DNA of 9,776 nt from Chloroflexota bacterium (GTDB lineage Bacteria; Chloroflexota; Limnocylindria; Limnocylindrales; CSP1-4): positions 1 through 9,776 of the forward strand of contig JAKAHX010000029.1 of the NCBI GenBank assembly GCA_021814735.1. Direction: 5' to 3'. The position numbers and the translations under genes are program-made. The notes beneath the pieces are model-generated. The model had not been told where the DNA came from, ran no database searches, and saw nothing but the letters and a program-made list of their open reading frames with translations. Shown here one piece after another: positions 1 through 5,612 of the stretch. Numbering within the stretch: position 1 is the first letter of the stretch; each line of letters opens with the position of its first letter.

Positions 1-111
1 GCGGACGGCCGGACGCTGGAGGAGCTCGACGTGGTGAGTGGTCCCGCGCTGCTCAGCCTGGCGGTCCGTTTCCCGTCGGCCCGGCTCATCGACTGCTGGC
101 CGCTCGCCTGA
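1..111 (+). CDS. panC: Pantoate--beta-alanine ligase (pantothenate synthetase), C-terminal end only
   Basis: Only the last 36 codons are present, in frame from base 1 to the TGA at 109-111; the start lies outside the window. Pantothenate synthetase joins pantoate and beta-alanine with ATP to make pantothenate, the coenzyme A precursor, in the cytoplasm. The visible tail reads GPALLSLAVRFPSARLID, which matches the conserved end of PanC proteins, where a GPALLALAVR-like strand is followed by a TRLIDN-like motif; here the final Asn is replaced by Cys. The preceding LEELDVV fits the usual 'leplevv' segment. It is the only plus-strand gene in the window and converges on the DRTGG gene with 83 bases between the stops. 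The identification rests on a short stretch recalled from the family, so it is likely but not certain. Confidence 0.75.
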   Translation, partial: ADGRTLEELDVVSGPALLSLAVRFPSARLIDCWPLA

Positions 112-119
112 GACCCCTC

Positions 120-162
120 CCGCCGAGGACACCCGCCGGCGCGACCGAGGCACGCTCGGCGG
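120..162. terminator. Possible shared terminator hairpins between convergent genes
   Basis: Between the convergent stops at 111 and 195 there is an inverted repeat, CCGCCGAG at 120-127 and CTCGGCGG at 155-162. It contains a smaller perfect hairpin, CCGAG at 145-149 and CTCGG at 155-159 with a GCACG loop, and the two compete for the right arm. A second copy of CGCTCGGCGGCG occurs at 176-187. No T-tract follows on either strand, so this is only a candidate bidirectional terminator of the type often seen in GC-rich genomes. Confidence 0.3.
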
Positions 163-194
163 CGCGATGGATGCCCGCTCGGCGGCGTGGCAGG

Positions 195-1499
195 CTACGG
201 GAGCGGGACGGCCAGATCGAGGATGCGCTCGACGTCCAGGTGCGACGCCACGAGCGACTGGATCAGCGCGATCTTCTCGTGGTCCTCCGGGTGCGTCTTC
301 ACGAGCAGATCGTGGACCTCGGAGGCGACCCGGTAAGTGTCCTCGGCGACCCGGAACGCGAAGAGATCGGCCGCGCGGATGGCGCTGACGACGCGCGGAG
401 CCGGGGCGTGCTCGCCCGTCAGCACCAGGCCCACCACGTCCGACGCCCCGGCCGCGCGGTCTGCGGACTCCGCGGCACCCCCCGGACCCGTGGCTGCGCC
501 ACCAGCCCCGCCGGTGGGACGGGCGATGGCACGTCCGTGCCCCGGTCGGCCCATGAGGGTCACCGTCACCAGCGCCTGGACCAGGTCCTCCCGATCCCCG
601 GGAACGATCAGCAGGCTCCCCGGCCCCAGCCGCTCCAGCAGGTGGCCCGCCTGCATCGCCCCGATGTCGATCCGCTCGATGGGCCGGTCGAGGTCCGGCC
701 CGGGGTGCAGGAGCTCGCCATTGAGCTGCTGGCAGAGCATGGACAGGGTCGGGTTCGACAGCAGCGGCCGGAACGGGAGCACGCCGAGCAGGGGGATCCC
801 GTGGCGGGCGAGGCCGGCCTCCAGCACCGCCGGGAGGGTCGGCTGGGCCTCCACGTCGACCTTGTTCACGATGGCGCCCACCACCTCCACGCCATGACGG
901 GCGAAGAGCGCACGGTTCAGGACGATCTCGTCGATGGGCCGGCCCACGCCGCCCTCGCTGACGATCACGGCCGGCGCCCTCAGCATCCGGGCGACCTCGG
1001 CGTTCGAAAGCCCGATGACCGCCCCGACGCCGGCATGGCCGGTTCCCTCGACCAGCACGATGTCGCGCCCGCCGGCCACCACGTCGAAGGCCCGGAGGAT
1101 GCGCGCGCCCAGGTCCTCCACGACCTCGCCGCGGATGTAGGAGCGGGTGAAGCCGCGTGGAATGTGCACCGGGCTCATCACGGAGAGCGAATCCGGCAGG
1201 CCGTAGACCTCCCGCACCAGGATCGCGTCCTCGTCCGCCGGGATGTCGTCGACGATCGCGTAGCGCTGCCCGACCGGCTTGGTGAACCCGGTGGCGAGGC
1301 CCCGCCCCATGAGCGCAGCAAGGAGCCCGAGCGAGGTCGTGGTCTTTCCCCGGTTCATGCCGGTGGCGGCCAGGTAGATGCGCCGGACGGACGCGAGGTC
1401 CGGCGCGGCGACGTGGGGCACGGCCTGGCTCGAGGGGCTGCCGGCGGGCGGCCGCGGCGTGCCCGGGCGGCCGAGGCGTTCGGCGGGCTTGCGCGGCAC
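195..1499 (-). CDS. BioD-like P-loop NTPase with C-terminal DRTGG domain (phosphotransacetylase N-terminal-like)
   Basis: Cytoplasmic protein of about 434 aa with no visible signal or membrane segment. Residues 40-260 resemble dethiobiotin synthetase (BioD). The P-loop is ATGMNRGKTTT at 45-55, with the BioD-type spacing before GKT. A Walker-B-like strand VLVEGTGH is at 148-155, and a base-recognition-like VNKVD at 211-215. Residues 278-405 look like a DRTGG domain, with IGAMQ, then VPGDRED at 299-305, and later LTGEH and EDTYRV. This pairing is known from the N-terminal half of long phosphotransacetylases and from stand-alone proteins; no acetyltransferase domain follows, and the substrate is unknown. 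An Ala/Gly-rich insert of about 35 residues (319-353) splits the DRTGG domain. The start is uncertain. GTG at 1499 follows the upstream stop by 8 bases and suggests coupling, but the first 36 residues are Pro/Arg-rich; GTG at 1421 would give 408 aa starting just before the P-loop region. Neither has a clear SD. Confidence 0.8.
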   Translation of the reverse strand: MPRKPAERLGRPGTPRPPAGSPSSQAVPHVAAPDLASVRRIYLAATGMNRGKTTTSLGLLAALMGRGLATGFTKPVGQRYAIVDDIPADEDAILVREVYGLPDSLSVMSPVHIPRGFTRSYIRGEVVEDLGARILRAFDVVAGGRDIVLVEGTGHAGVGAVIGLSNAEVARMLRAPAVIVSEGGVGRPIDEIVLNRALFARHGVEVVGAIVNKVDVEAQPTLPAVLEAGLARHGIPLLGVLPFRPLLSNPTLSMLCQQLNGELLHPGPDLDRPIERIDIGAMQAGHLLERLGPGSLLIVPGDREDLVQALVTVTLMGRPGHGRAIARPTGGAGGAATGPGGAAESADRAAGASDVVGLVLTGEHAPAPRVVSAIRAADLFAFRVAEDTYRVASEVHDLLVKTHPEDHEKIALIQSLVASHLDVERILDLAVPLP

Positions 1500-1507
1500 G
1501 GGTGGGG

Positions 1508-2119
1508 TCAGCCGCGATCGCGCGGACTGGCCCGACGCTCCACCAGCGCCACCGCGTCCTTCAACCGGACGATCGTGTCCGGATCCACGGTGTCGGGCTC
1601 CGTGTGCGGGCCCAGCCGTTCCAGCACGTCGGCGATCAGGCCGTAGAGCACGCTCGCGTCCGCGACGAAGAACTGCGGCTCGTTGTTGTACCGCACCAGG
1701 GTCAGCCGGCCCTGCAGCACGCGGCGATCGTCGACGTGGACGATCTGGGTGCTGAAGTTGTGCCCCTGGATCCCGTCGGGGTTGTTGAGGAAGTTCAGCG
1801 CGTTGTCGATGGCGAGGCCAAAGCGGGCGCGCCATGCGACCAGGCGCTCCTGCACCTCGGGCGAGATGCGGACCTCGGCGACCTCGTCGAAGACTTCCGG
1901 CGCGACGGTCAGGAGCCCCACCAGGGTGGTGCCCGCACGCGGCCCGAGCATGACCTGCAGCGAGCGCTCCAGCGTGAACACCTCGGAGTCGAAGCGCGGG
2001 CTGGTGATCACGTCGGTCAGGAGATCTTCGACGTTGTCGAGCGCTCCGGGCTCCGAGAGCGCGTTCGACAGCTGGAGGATCTCCTCCTTGAACAGGAACT
2101 TCTCTTCATGGTCCAGCAT
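1508..2119 (-). CDS. Unrecognised 203-aa protein, first gene of a pair with the DRTGG protein
   Basis: I do not recognise this family. The protein has a well-behaved soluble composition: an acidic, helix-rich N-terminal part (MLDHEEKFLFKEEILQLSNA at 1-20, then LDNVEDLLTDVI), a middle with LERSLQVMLGPRAGTTLVG at 50-68, and a C-terminal half with probable strands (HNFSTQIVHVDDRRVLQG, then RLTLVRYNNEPQFFVADAS). No signal peptide, membrane segment, catalytic signature or metal-binding cluster is obvious. ATG at 2119 is chosen because sequence upstream of it in the same frame is low-complexity Arg/Pro/Ala encoded by a tandem repeat, and because a TACCAT box lies 9 bases before it. No SD is present, which suggests a leaderless message. 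It ends 8 bases before the likely GTG of the DRTGG gene, so the two are probably co-transcribed and may act together. Coding status is well supported; function is unknown. Confidence 0.8.
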   Translation of the reverse strand: MLDHEEKFLFKEEILQLSNALSEPGALDNVEDLLTDVITSPRFDSEVFTLERSLQVMLGPRAGTTLVGLLTVAPEVFDEVAEVRISPEVQERLVAWRARFGLAIDNALNFLNNPDGIQGHNFSTQIVHVDDRRVLQGRLTLVRYNNEPQFFVADASVLYGLIADVLERLGPHTEPDTVDPDTIVRLKDAVALVERRASPRDRG

Positions 2120-2128
2120 CGTGGCCGG

Positions 2129-2134
2129 ATGGTA
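2129..2134 (-). promoter_or_regulatory. Probable -10 box (TACCAT) for leaderless transcription of the unrecognised gene
   Basis: On the minus strand TACCAT (TANNNT consensus) ends 9 bases before ATG at 2119, which would place the transcription start at or next to the A of the ATG. The start has no SD. No good -35 hexamer is visible 16-18 bases further up (TCCGTC at the 17-base spacing). Confidence 0.4.
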
Positions 2135-2191
2135 GCACCCGGCAGCTGCCCGACGGACGTCGGGCCGCCCGGTGCTGGGGATCGCCGGCGG

Positions 2192-2357
2192 GCGCAGACA
2201 CCGGACCGACGCGGGGGGCGACGGGGGCCCGGAAGCGGGCGCGGCGCGGGTGCAGGCGCCGGACCGACGGGGGCCCGGAAGCGGGCGCGGCGCGGGATGC
2301 GGCGCCGGACCGACGGGGGCCCGGAAGCGGGCGCGGCGCGGGATGCGGCGCGTTCGA
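2192..2357. repeat. 46-bp GC-rich tandem repeat, three copies plus a partial one
   Basis: Units begin GACGGGGGCCCGGAAGCGGG at 2220, 2266 and 2312, giving an exact period of 46 bp. Copies 2 and 3 are identical over about 40 bases; copy 1 differs only around 2251-2255. A decayed partial unit (ACCGGACCGAC...) precedes the array from about 2192. Just beyond the array CGAGGC recurs at 2355, 2366 and 2377 with an 11-bp period. The period is not a multiple of three, so the array is unlikely to be coding. It fills the gap between the end of the glutamate dehydrogenase gene and the promoter of the unrecognised gene. Confidence 0.85.
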
Positions 2358-2418
2358 GGCACGGTCGAGGCGCCATCGAGGCGGTGCCCGCCGATCAGGG
2401 ACGTCGGCCCCGCACGTG

Positions 2419-2450
2419 GAACCGCCGCCGGACAGGGCCGGCGGCGGTTC
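2419..2450 (-). terminator. Strong hairpin downstream of glutamate dehydrogenase
   Basis: A perfect 13-bp inverted repeat, GAACCGCCGCCGG (2419-2431) and CCGGCGGCGGTTC (2438-2450), encloses a 6-base loop. It begins 41 bases after the glutamate dehydrogenase stop in the direction of transcription. There is no U-run after it, so it is a non-canonical or Rho-assisted terminator, or a 3'-end stabilising structure. Confidence 0.6.
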
Positions 2451-2467
2451 GAGCAGGCGTGTGGCGG

Positions 2468-2485
2468 GCGGCCGTCAGCGGCCGC
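2468..2485 (-). terminator. Hairpin immediately after the glutamate dehydrogenase stop
   Basis: GCGGCCG (2468-2474) and CGGCCGC (2479-2485) form a perfect 7-bp stem with a 4-base loop, starting 6 bases past the stop codon at 2492-2494. Together with the 13-bp hairpin just downstream it forms a double hairpin at the 3' end. No U-tract follows. Confidence 0.45.
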
Positions 2486-2491
2486 CGACGA

Positions 2492-3754
2492 TCAGGGGTA
2501 CAGGCCGCGCAGGGCGGTCGCGTTCGCAACGCGGTCCACGGCGAGCAGGTACGCGCCGGTCCGCATGTTGACCTCGTGCTTCAGCGAGAGCGCGAGCGTC
2601 TCGCCGAAGGCCTTGGTCATGATCTCCTTGAGCTTCGCGTTGACCTGGTCCTCGCTCCAGTGGTCCCGGTTCAGGTCCTGGACCCACTCGAAGTAGCTGA
2701 CGGTCACGCCACCGGCGTTGCAGAGGATGTCCGGGATGAGGAAGATCCCGCGATCGTAGAGCGTGGCATCCGCCTCGGGCGTCGTGGGGCCGTTGGCGGC
2801 CTCGGCGACGATCTTGGCCTGAATGCGGTCCGCGTTCTTGGCGGTGATCTGGTTTTCCAGCGCGGCCGGAATCAGGACGTCGCAGGGGATCTCCAGGATC
2901 TGCTCGTTCGAGACGAACTCGGCGCCGGGGAACCCGACGACCGTGCCGTGCTCCTGCTTCCAGGCGATCACGCGCTCGACGTCCAGGCCCTTCGGGTTGT
3001 GGATGCCGCCCTGCGAGTCGGAGACCGCGATGACCGTGGAGCCTTCCTTGACCATCAGCTGCGCGGCGATCGAGCCCGCGTTGCCGAAGCCCTGGACCAC
3101 GACCTTCGCGCCATGCAGATCCAGCTTGAGGTGCTTGGCGGCCTCGGCGACGCAGTAGACAGCGCCGCGCGCGGTGGCCTCGTTGCGGCCCTCGGAGCCG
3201 CCCAGGCTGATCGGCTTGCCCGTGACCACGGCCGGCACCGTGTACCCGACGTGCATCGAGTACGTGTCCATGATCCAGGCCATGGTCTGCGCGTTGGTGT
3301 TCACGTCCGGCGCGGGGATGTCGCGCTCGGGGCCGATGATGATGCTGATCTCCGTGGCGAACCGCCGGGTCAGCCCCTCGAGCTCACGACGGGAAAGCTT
3401 CTTCGGGTCGACGATGACGCCGCCCTTGCCACCGCCGTACGGGATGCCCACCACGGCGCACTTCCAGGTCATCCACATCGCGAGGGCCTTGACCTCGTCG
3501 AGTGTGACGTCCTGGTGGTACCGGATGCCGCCCTTGGCGGGTCCGCGGCCGAGATTGTGCTGGACGCGGTAGCCGGTGAACACGCGCACCGTCCCGTCGT
3601 CCATCTTGACTGGGAAGTGCACCGTGAGCTCGCGCCGGGGTTCCCGGAGTACCTGCCGCAGGCCCGGGTCGAGCCCCAGCTTCTCGGCGGCGAGATCGAA
3701 CTGTTGCTGGGCCACGGCCCAGGCGTTGATCTTGCCGATCTGCTCTGTCGCCAT
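2492..3754 (-). CDS. gdhA: Glutamate dehydrogenase (Glu/Leu/Phe/Val dehydrogenase family)
   Basis: Cytoplasmic enzyme of 420 aa, the usual length of hexameric-type glutamate dehydrogenases. It interconverts glutamate with 2-oxoglutarate and ammonium using NAD(P). Visible motifs are PAKGGIRYHQDVT (72-84, substrate Lys74), TWKCA (Lys98), GIPYGGGKGG (103-112, catalytic Lys110), DIPAPDVNT (145-153, catalytic Asp150), a nucleotide-binding GFGNAGS (222-228) and NAGGVTVSYFEWVQD (346-360, Ser353). The spacing Lys74/Lys98/Lys110/Asp150 (24, 12, 40) equals that of Lys89/Lys113/Lys125/Asp165 in the Clostridium symbiosum enzyme, as I recall it. Asp at the end of the second Rossmann strand (AVSDS) leans toward NAD, but cofactor choice cannot be settled here. 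The start at 3754 is preferred because GGAGGA precedes it by 10 bases; an in-frame ATG at 3772 overlaps that SD. The gene has its own -10 box and is flanked by repeat-rich gene-free DNA, so it appears to be transcribed alone. Confidence 0.96.
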   Translation of the reverse strand: MATEQIGKINAWAVAQQQFDLAAEKLGLDPGLRQVLREPRRELTVHFPVKMDDGTVRVFTGYRVQHNLGRGPAKGGIRYHQDVTLDEVKALAMWMTWKCAVVGIPYGGGKGGVIVDPKKLSRRELEGLTRRFATEISIIIGPERDIPAPDVNTNAQTMAWIMDTYSMHVGYTVPAVVTGKPISLGGSEGRNEATARGAVYCVAEAAKHLKLDLHGAKVVVQGFGNAGSIAAQLMVKEGSTVIAVSDSQGGIHNPKGLDVERVIAWKQEHGTVVGFPGAEFVSNEQILEIPCDVLIPAALENQITAKNADRIQAKIVAEAANGPTTPEADATLYDRGIFLIPDILCNAGGVTVSYFEWVQDLNRDHWSEDQVNAKLKEIMTKAFGETLALSLKHEVNMRTGAYLLAVDRVANATALRGLYP

Positions 3755-3764
3755 CTGGCGATCG

Positions 3765-3770
3765 TCCTCC
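3765..3770 (-). promoter_or_regulatory. Ribosome binding site GGAGGA deciding the gdhA start
   Basis: GGAGGA lies 10 bases before ATG at 3754 on the minus strand. It falls inside the first codons of the alternative in-frame ATG at 3772, which argues for the downstream start. Confidence 0.7.
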
Positions 3771-3874
3771 ATGACCGACGCCCTGCGACGGAACTGGGAC
3801 TCGCCCGGCCCGCCCCTGGGCAGGACAGCACCCGAAGGGCGCCGGTGCGTGGTCGCACGGTCGTCTCGGCCGCG

Positions 3875-3880
3875 ACTATA
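3875..3880 (-). promoter_or_regulatory. Probable -10 box (TATAGT) of the gdhA promoter
   Basis: TATAGT, five of six matches to TATAAT, stands out in this GC-rich region on the minus strand. The best -35 candidate is weak (TTCGTC at 3897-3902 with a 16-base spacer). A start about 7 bases downstream would give a leader of about 114 bases before ATG at 3754. Confidence 0.5.
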
Positions 3881-4186
3881 CGCCGGGTGGCGCGATGACG
3901 AAGGGCCACACGGCCCCAAGCGGGCACTCCGGGATCACACACTGATCGCCCCGTTGGGGTAGGTCCGCCGAGAGGGTCGCCGAGGGCGGCGCCGCAGGGT
4001 GGTTCGTTGCATCGCGGGAGAGGTGCCGGCCGGGCCCGACGTGCCGGAGCCGCCGGCCCGCACGGTCTTGGCCTGGTGCCGATCCCGCTGGCAGCGCCGA
4101 TCCCGCAGCAGCACGAGGCCCCCGCGGGCCACTTGGTGCCCGGCGAGGCAGTCGCGTGCACGCGGCGTGGTGCTGGCTCCCGCGGC

Positions 4187-4260
4187 GTGCGCGTCACCAG
4201 GCCCAGGCGTGCGCCCAACCCGGCCGGAGGAGTGCGCCTCACCAGGCCCAGGCGTGCGCC
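4187..4260. repeat. Two-copy 29-bp direct repeat spaced at 45 bp
   Basis: A 29-bp element beginning GTGCGC and running through TCACCAGGCCCAGGCGTGCG occurs at 4187-4215 and 4232-4260, with one mismatch (position 4193 versus 4238). The start-to-start distance is exactly 45 bp. The 16 bases between the copies are not repeated. Although 45 is a multiple of three, no plausible reading frame spans it. Confidence 0.8.
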
Positions 4261-4301
4261 TCGCCCGCCGCGAGGAACTTCGCTATCGCCCACCAGGAGA
4301 G

Positions 4302-4411
4302 CCTTGCGCAGGCCGGAGGTTCGCAAGGAACGTCGCATGGCGACGAGGAGGGTGATCCTCCCCGTGGCGCATGCGGCCCCGGGGCGCCTCTGACGCCCGT
4401 CCACCACGGGG
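4302..4411. other. Cluster of adjacent inverted repeats, possible structured RNA
   Basis: Four structures follow one another almost without gaps. CCTTGCG (4302-4308) pairs with CGCAAGG (4322-4328). CGTCGC (4331-4336) pairs with GCGACG (4340-4345) around an ATG triloop. GGAGG (4347-4351) pairs with CCTCC (4357-4361). CCCCGTGG (4360-4367) pairs with CCACGGGG (4404-4411), enclosing the palindrome GCCCCGGGGC (4376-4385). The third and fourth share two bases and could alternate. The stems would form on a transcript from either strand. It matches no RNA family I know, and GC-rich DNA yields some stems by chance. Confidence 0.35.
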
Positions 4412-4515
4412 CGTGTCGACCGGGACTGCGTACGGCCTTGCTGGTGTTCGATAGCGACATCGGCGGCCTCCGGCCACCGCTCGTTCGGATATCGCACGCC
4501 GGGCGTGCACAAGCG

Positions 4516-4699
4516 CTGGACCCCGCGGCATCTGACGCGACTTGGTCTGGCGCCATCCGACGCGGCCCGGTCGGGCGCCATCCCCGGCGGCTGGACCCCG
4601 CGGCATCTGACGCGGCCCGGTCGGGCGCCATCCCTGGCGGCTGGACCCGGCGCCATCCGACGGGGCTCGGTAGGCCGCCAGCCGGCGCGGCCGCCCAGG
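4516..4699. repeat. 25-bp tandem array with alternating A and B units
   Basis: From 4525 to 4674 the sequence divides exactly into six 25-bp units. They begin at 4525 (A), 4550 (A), 4575 (B), 4600 (A), 4625 (B) and 4650 (A), so part of the array reads as a 50-bp higher-order repeat. All units share a GCGSCATCY start. A units continue GACGCGGCCCGGTCGG; B units end GGCGGCTGGACCC. A B-type end is present at 4516-4524, and a decayed A-like unit follows at 4675-4699. Some A units carry the dyad CCGAC-N8-GTCGG. The period is not a multiple of three, so coding is unlikely. It sits immediately downstream of the degV stop. Confidence 0.85.
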
Positions 4700-4722
4700 G
4701 GGGATCGCGCAGCGAGCGGCGC

Positions 4723-5574
4723 CTACCCGTGGCGCCAGAGGACGGCCACGCCGTAGGCACCTGGGCCCACGTGCGGACCGATCGAAGCACCGATGTACTG
4801 CGTGGGCAGGGCGGCCCGTTCGATGCCGGTCGCGGCGGCCAGCTCGTCCGCGAGGCGGTCGACGTCCTCCGTGTTGGGCGTGTGCAACACCGCCATCCGC
4901 TCGACCGGTCGCGCGGTCACCAGTTCGACGAGCCGCTGGCGGGCCCGGGAACGCGTCCGCGGGCGGTCGACGATGTCGACGATGCCGTCCGTCAGGGTCA
5001 TGATCGGCTTGAGCGACAGCATGGCGCCCACGAGCGCACGTCCCCTGCCGATACGACCGCCCCGCACCAGGTGGTCGAGGGTGTCCATCACGAAGATGAG
5101 GTGACAGTCGGGAGCGCGCCGTTCCAGTTCGGCCGCGATCTCCGCGGCAGGGGCCCCGCGGTCAGCCATCTCGGCGCCCAGCTGCGCCAGGATCCCCTCC
5201 ACCATGCTGGCGCCCCAGCTGTCGATGACGTGGATCTCGCGGTCGGGCAGCGCGTCCCTGGCGATCTGCGCGCTCTTGAGCGTGGCCGACAGGGTCCCGG
5301 CGACCGTGATGCACACCACCGCCTCGGCGCCGTCGCGGAAACACTGCTCGAACGTCGCCTGGAACGTCCCCGCGCCGGCGGCGGCGGTCTTCGGGAACGG
5401 CACACCTGGCGTGTTGAACTTCTCCCAGAAGGCGCGGGCGGACAGCTCGACCGAGGCGAGGTACTCCTCGTCTCCGAAGCTGGCGATCAGCGGGACCAGC
5501 ACGATCCCCGCAGCGGCGGCCGCAGCGGGCTCGAGATCGGACGCGGTGTCGGTGACGATCGCGACGCGGCGCAC
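4723..5574 (-). CDS. DegV family protein (FakB-like fatty-acid-binding fold)
   Basis: Cytoplasmic protein of 283 aa, the normal DegV length. Family members bind a fatty acid and, in Firmicutes, present it to the kinase FakA for phosphorylation before phospholipid synthesis. Visible signatures are VTDTASDL (7-14), DTLDHLVRGGRIGRG (164-178), LSLKPIMTLTDG (187-198), RPRTRSRA (204-211) and the C-terminal IGASIGPHVGPGAYGV (261-276), including the conserved His268. Two regions that normally supply ligand contacts are unusual: KTAAAGAG (62-69) replaces the typical TSQPS-like loop, and CITVAGTLSAT (88-98) replaces CITLSSKLSGT, losing the serine pair. The start is GTG at 5574, with SD GGAGAG 4 bases before it and a TATGAT -10 box. 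It lies after the acyl-CoA operon but has its own promoter. No FakA-like kinase is in the window. Confidence 0.92.
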   Translation of the reverse strand: MRRVAIVTDTASDLEPAAAAAAGIVLVPLIASFGDEEYLASVELSARAFWEKFNTPGVPFPKTAAAGAGTFQATFEQCFRDGAEAVVCITVAGTLSATLKSAQIARDALPDREIHVIDSWGASMVEGILAQLGAEMADRGAPAAEIAAELERRAPDCHLIFVMDTLDHLVRGGRIGRGRALVGAMLSLKPIMTLTDGIVDIVDRPRTRSRARQRLVELVTARPVERMAVLHTPNTEDVDRLADELAAATGIERAALPTQYIGASIGPHVGPGAYGVAVLWRHG

Positions 5575-5603
5575 GGTGCTCTCCGGTAGGGGATGACGCG
5601 CGG

Positions 5604-5609
5604 ATCATA
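5604..5609 (-). promoter_or_regulatory. Probable -10 box (TATGAT) of the degV promoter
   Basis: TATGAT, five of six matches to TATAAT, lies on the minus strand 29 bases before the GTG start. That leaves a short leader carrying the SD GGAGAG (5579-5584). The -35 position (about 5627-5632, CACGCT) is a poor match. Its presence suggests degV is transcribed separately from the thiolase operon. Confidence 0.5.
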
Positions 5610-5612
5610 GCC

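Larger units (their letters stand above)
3881..4722. other. Gene-free, repeat-rich stretch between degV and gdhA
   Basis: About 840 bases hold no gene I can support. Open frames exist on both strands, but their translations are low-complexity Arg/Pro/Ala/Gly strings without family signatures, and none has a convincing SD. The part nearest gdhA (3881-4186) shows nothing specific beyond its upstream promoter flank. The rest contains a 45-bp spaced direct repeat (4187-4260), a series of adjacent hairpins (4302-4411), a plain segment (4412-4515), and a 25-bp tandem array (4516-4699) that reaches almost to the degV stop. Confidence 0.7.

Noticed and set aside
2220..2357. Possible CRISPR array
   Set aside because: Units are contiguous with no unique spacers, and no cas genes are nearby.
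2120..2362. Upstream extension of the unrecognised gene through the 46-bp repeats
   Set aside because: The extension is Arg/Pro/Ala low complexity, is encoded by a repeat whose period is not a codon multiple, and would place the start far before the TACCAT box.
1502..3898. Plus-strand open frame of nearly 800 codons antisense to gdhA, the unknown gene and the flank
   Set aside because: It lies opposite genes with clear family motifs, its translation is His/Asp/Arg/Gly-rich without domain signatures, and long antisense frames are expected in very GC-rich coding DNA.
4440..4500. Possible tRNA-like segment with a GTTCGAT core
   Set aside because: No acceptor stem, anticodon arm or properly spaced D and T arms could be found around it.
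3469..4656. Minus-strand open frame covering the gene-free stretch and overlapping the gdhA N-terminus
   Set aside because: It overlaps the certain gdhA start in another frame and translates to Arg/Pro/Ala repeats with no homology I recognise.
4516..4699. Possible CRISPR or minisatellite protein repeat
   Set aside because: The 25-bp units have no spacers and the period is not divisible by three; treated as a non-coding tandem array.
4156..5589. Plus-strand open frame over the repeat region and degV
   Set aside because: Most of it is antisense to degV, and the remainder runs through the 25-bp array, whose period would shift the reading frame at each unit.
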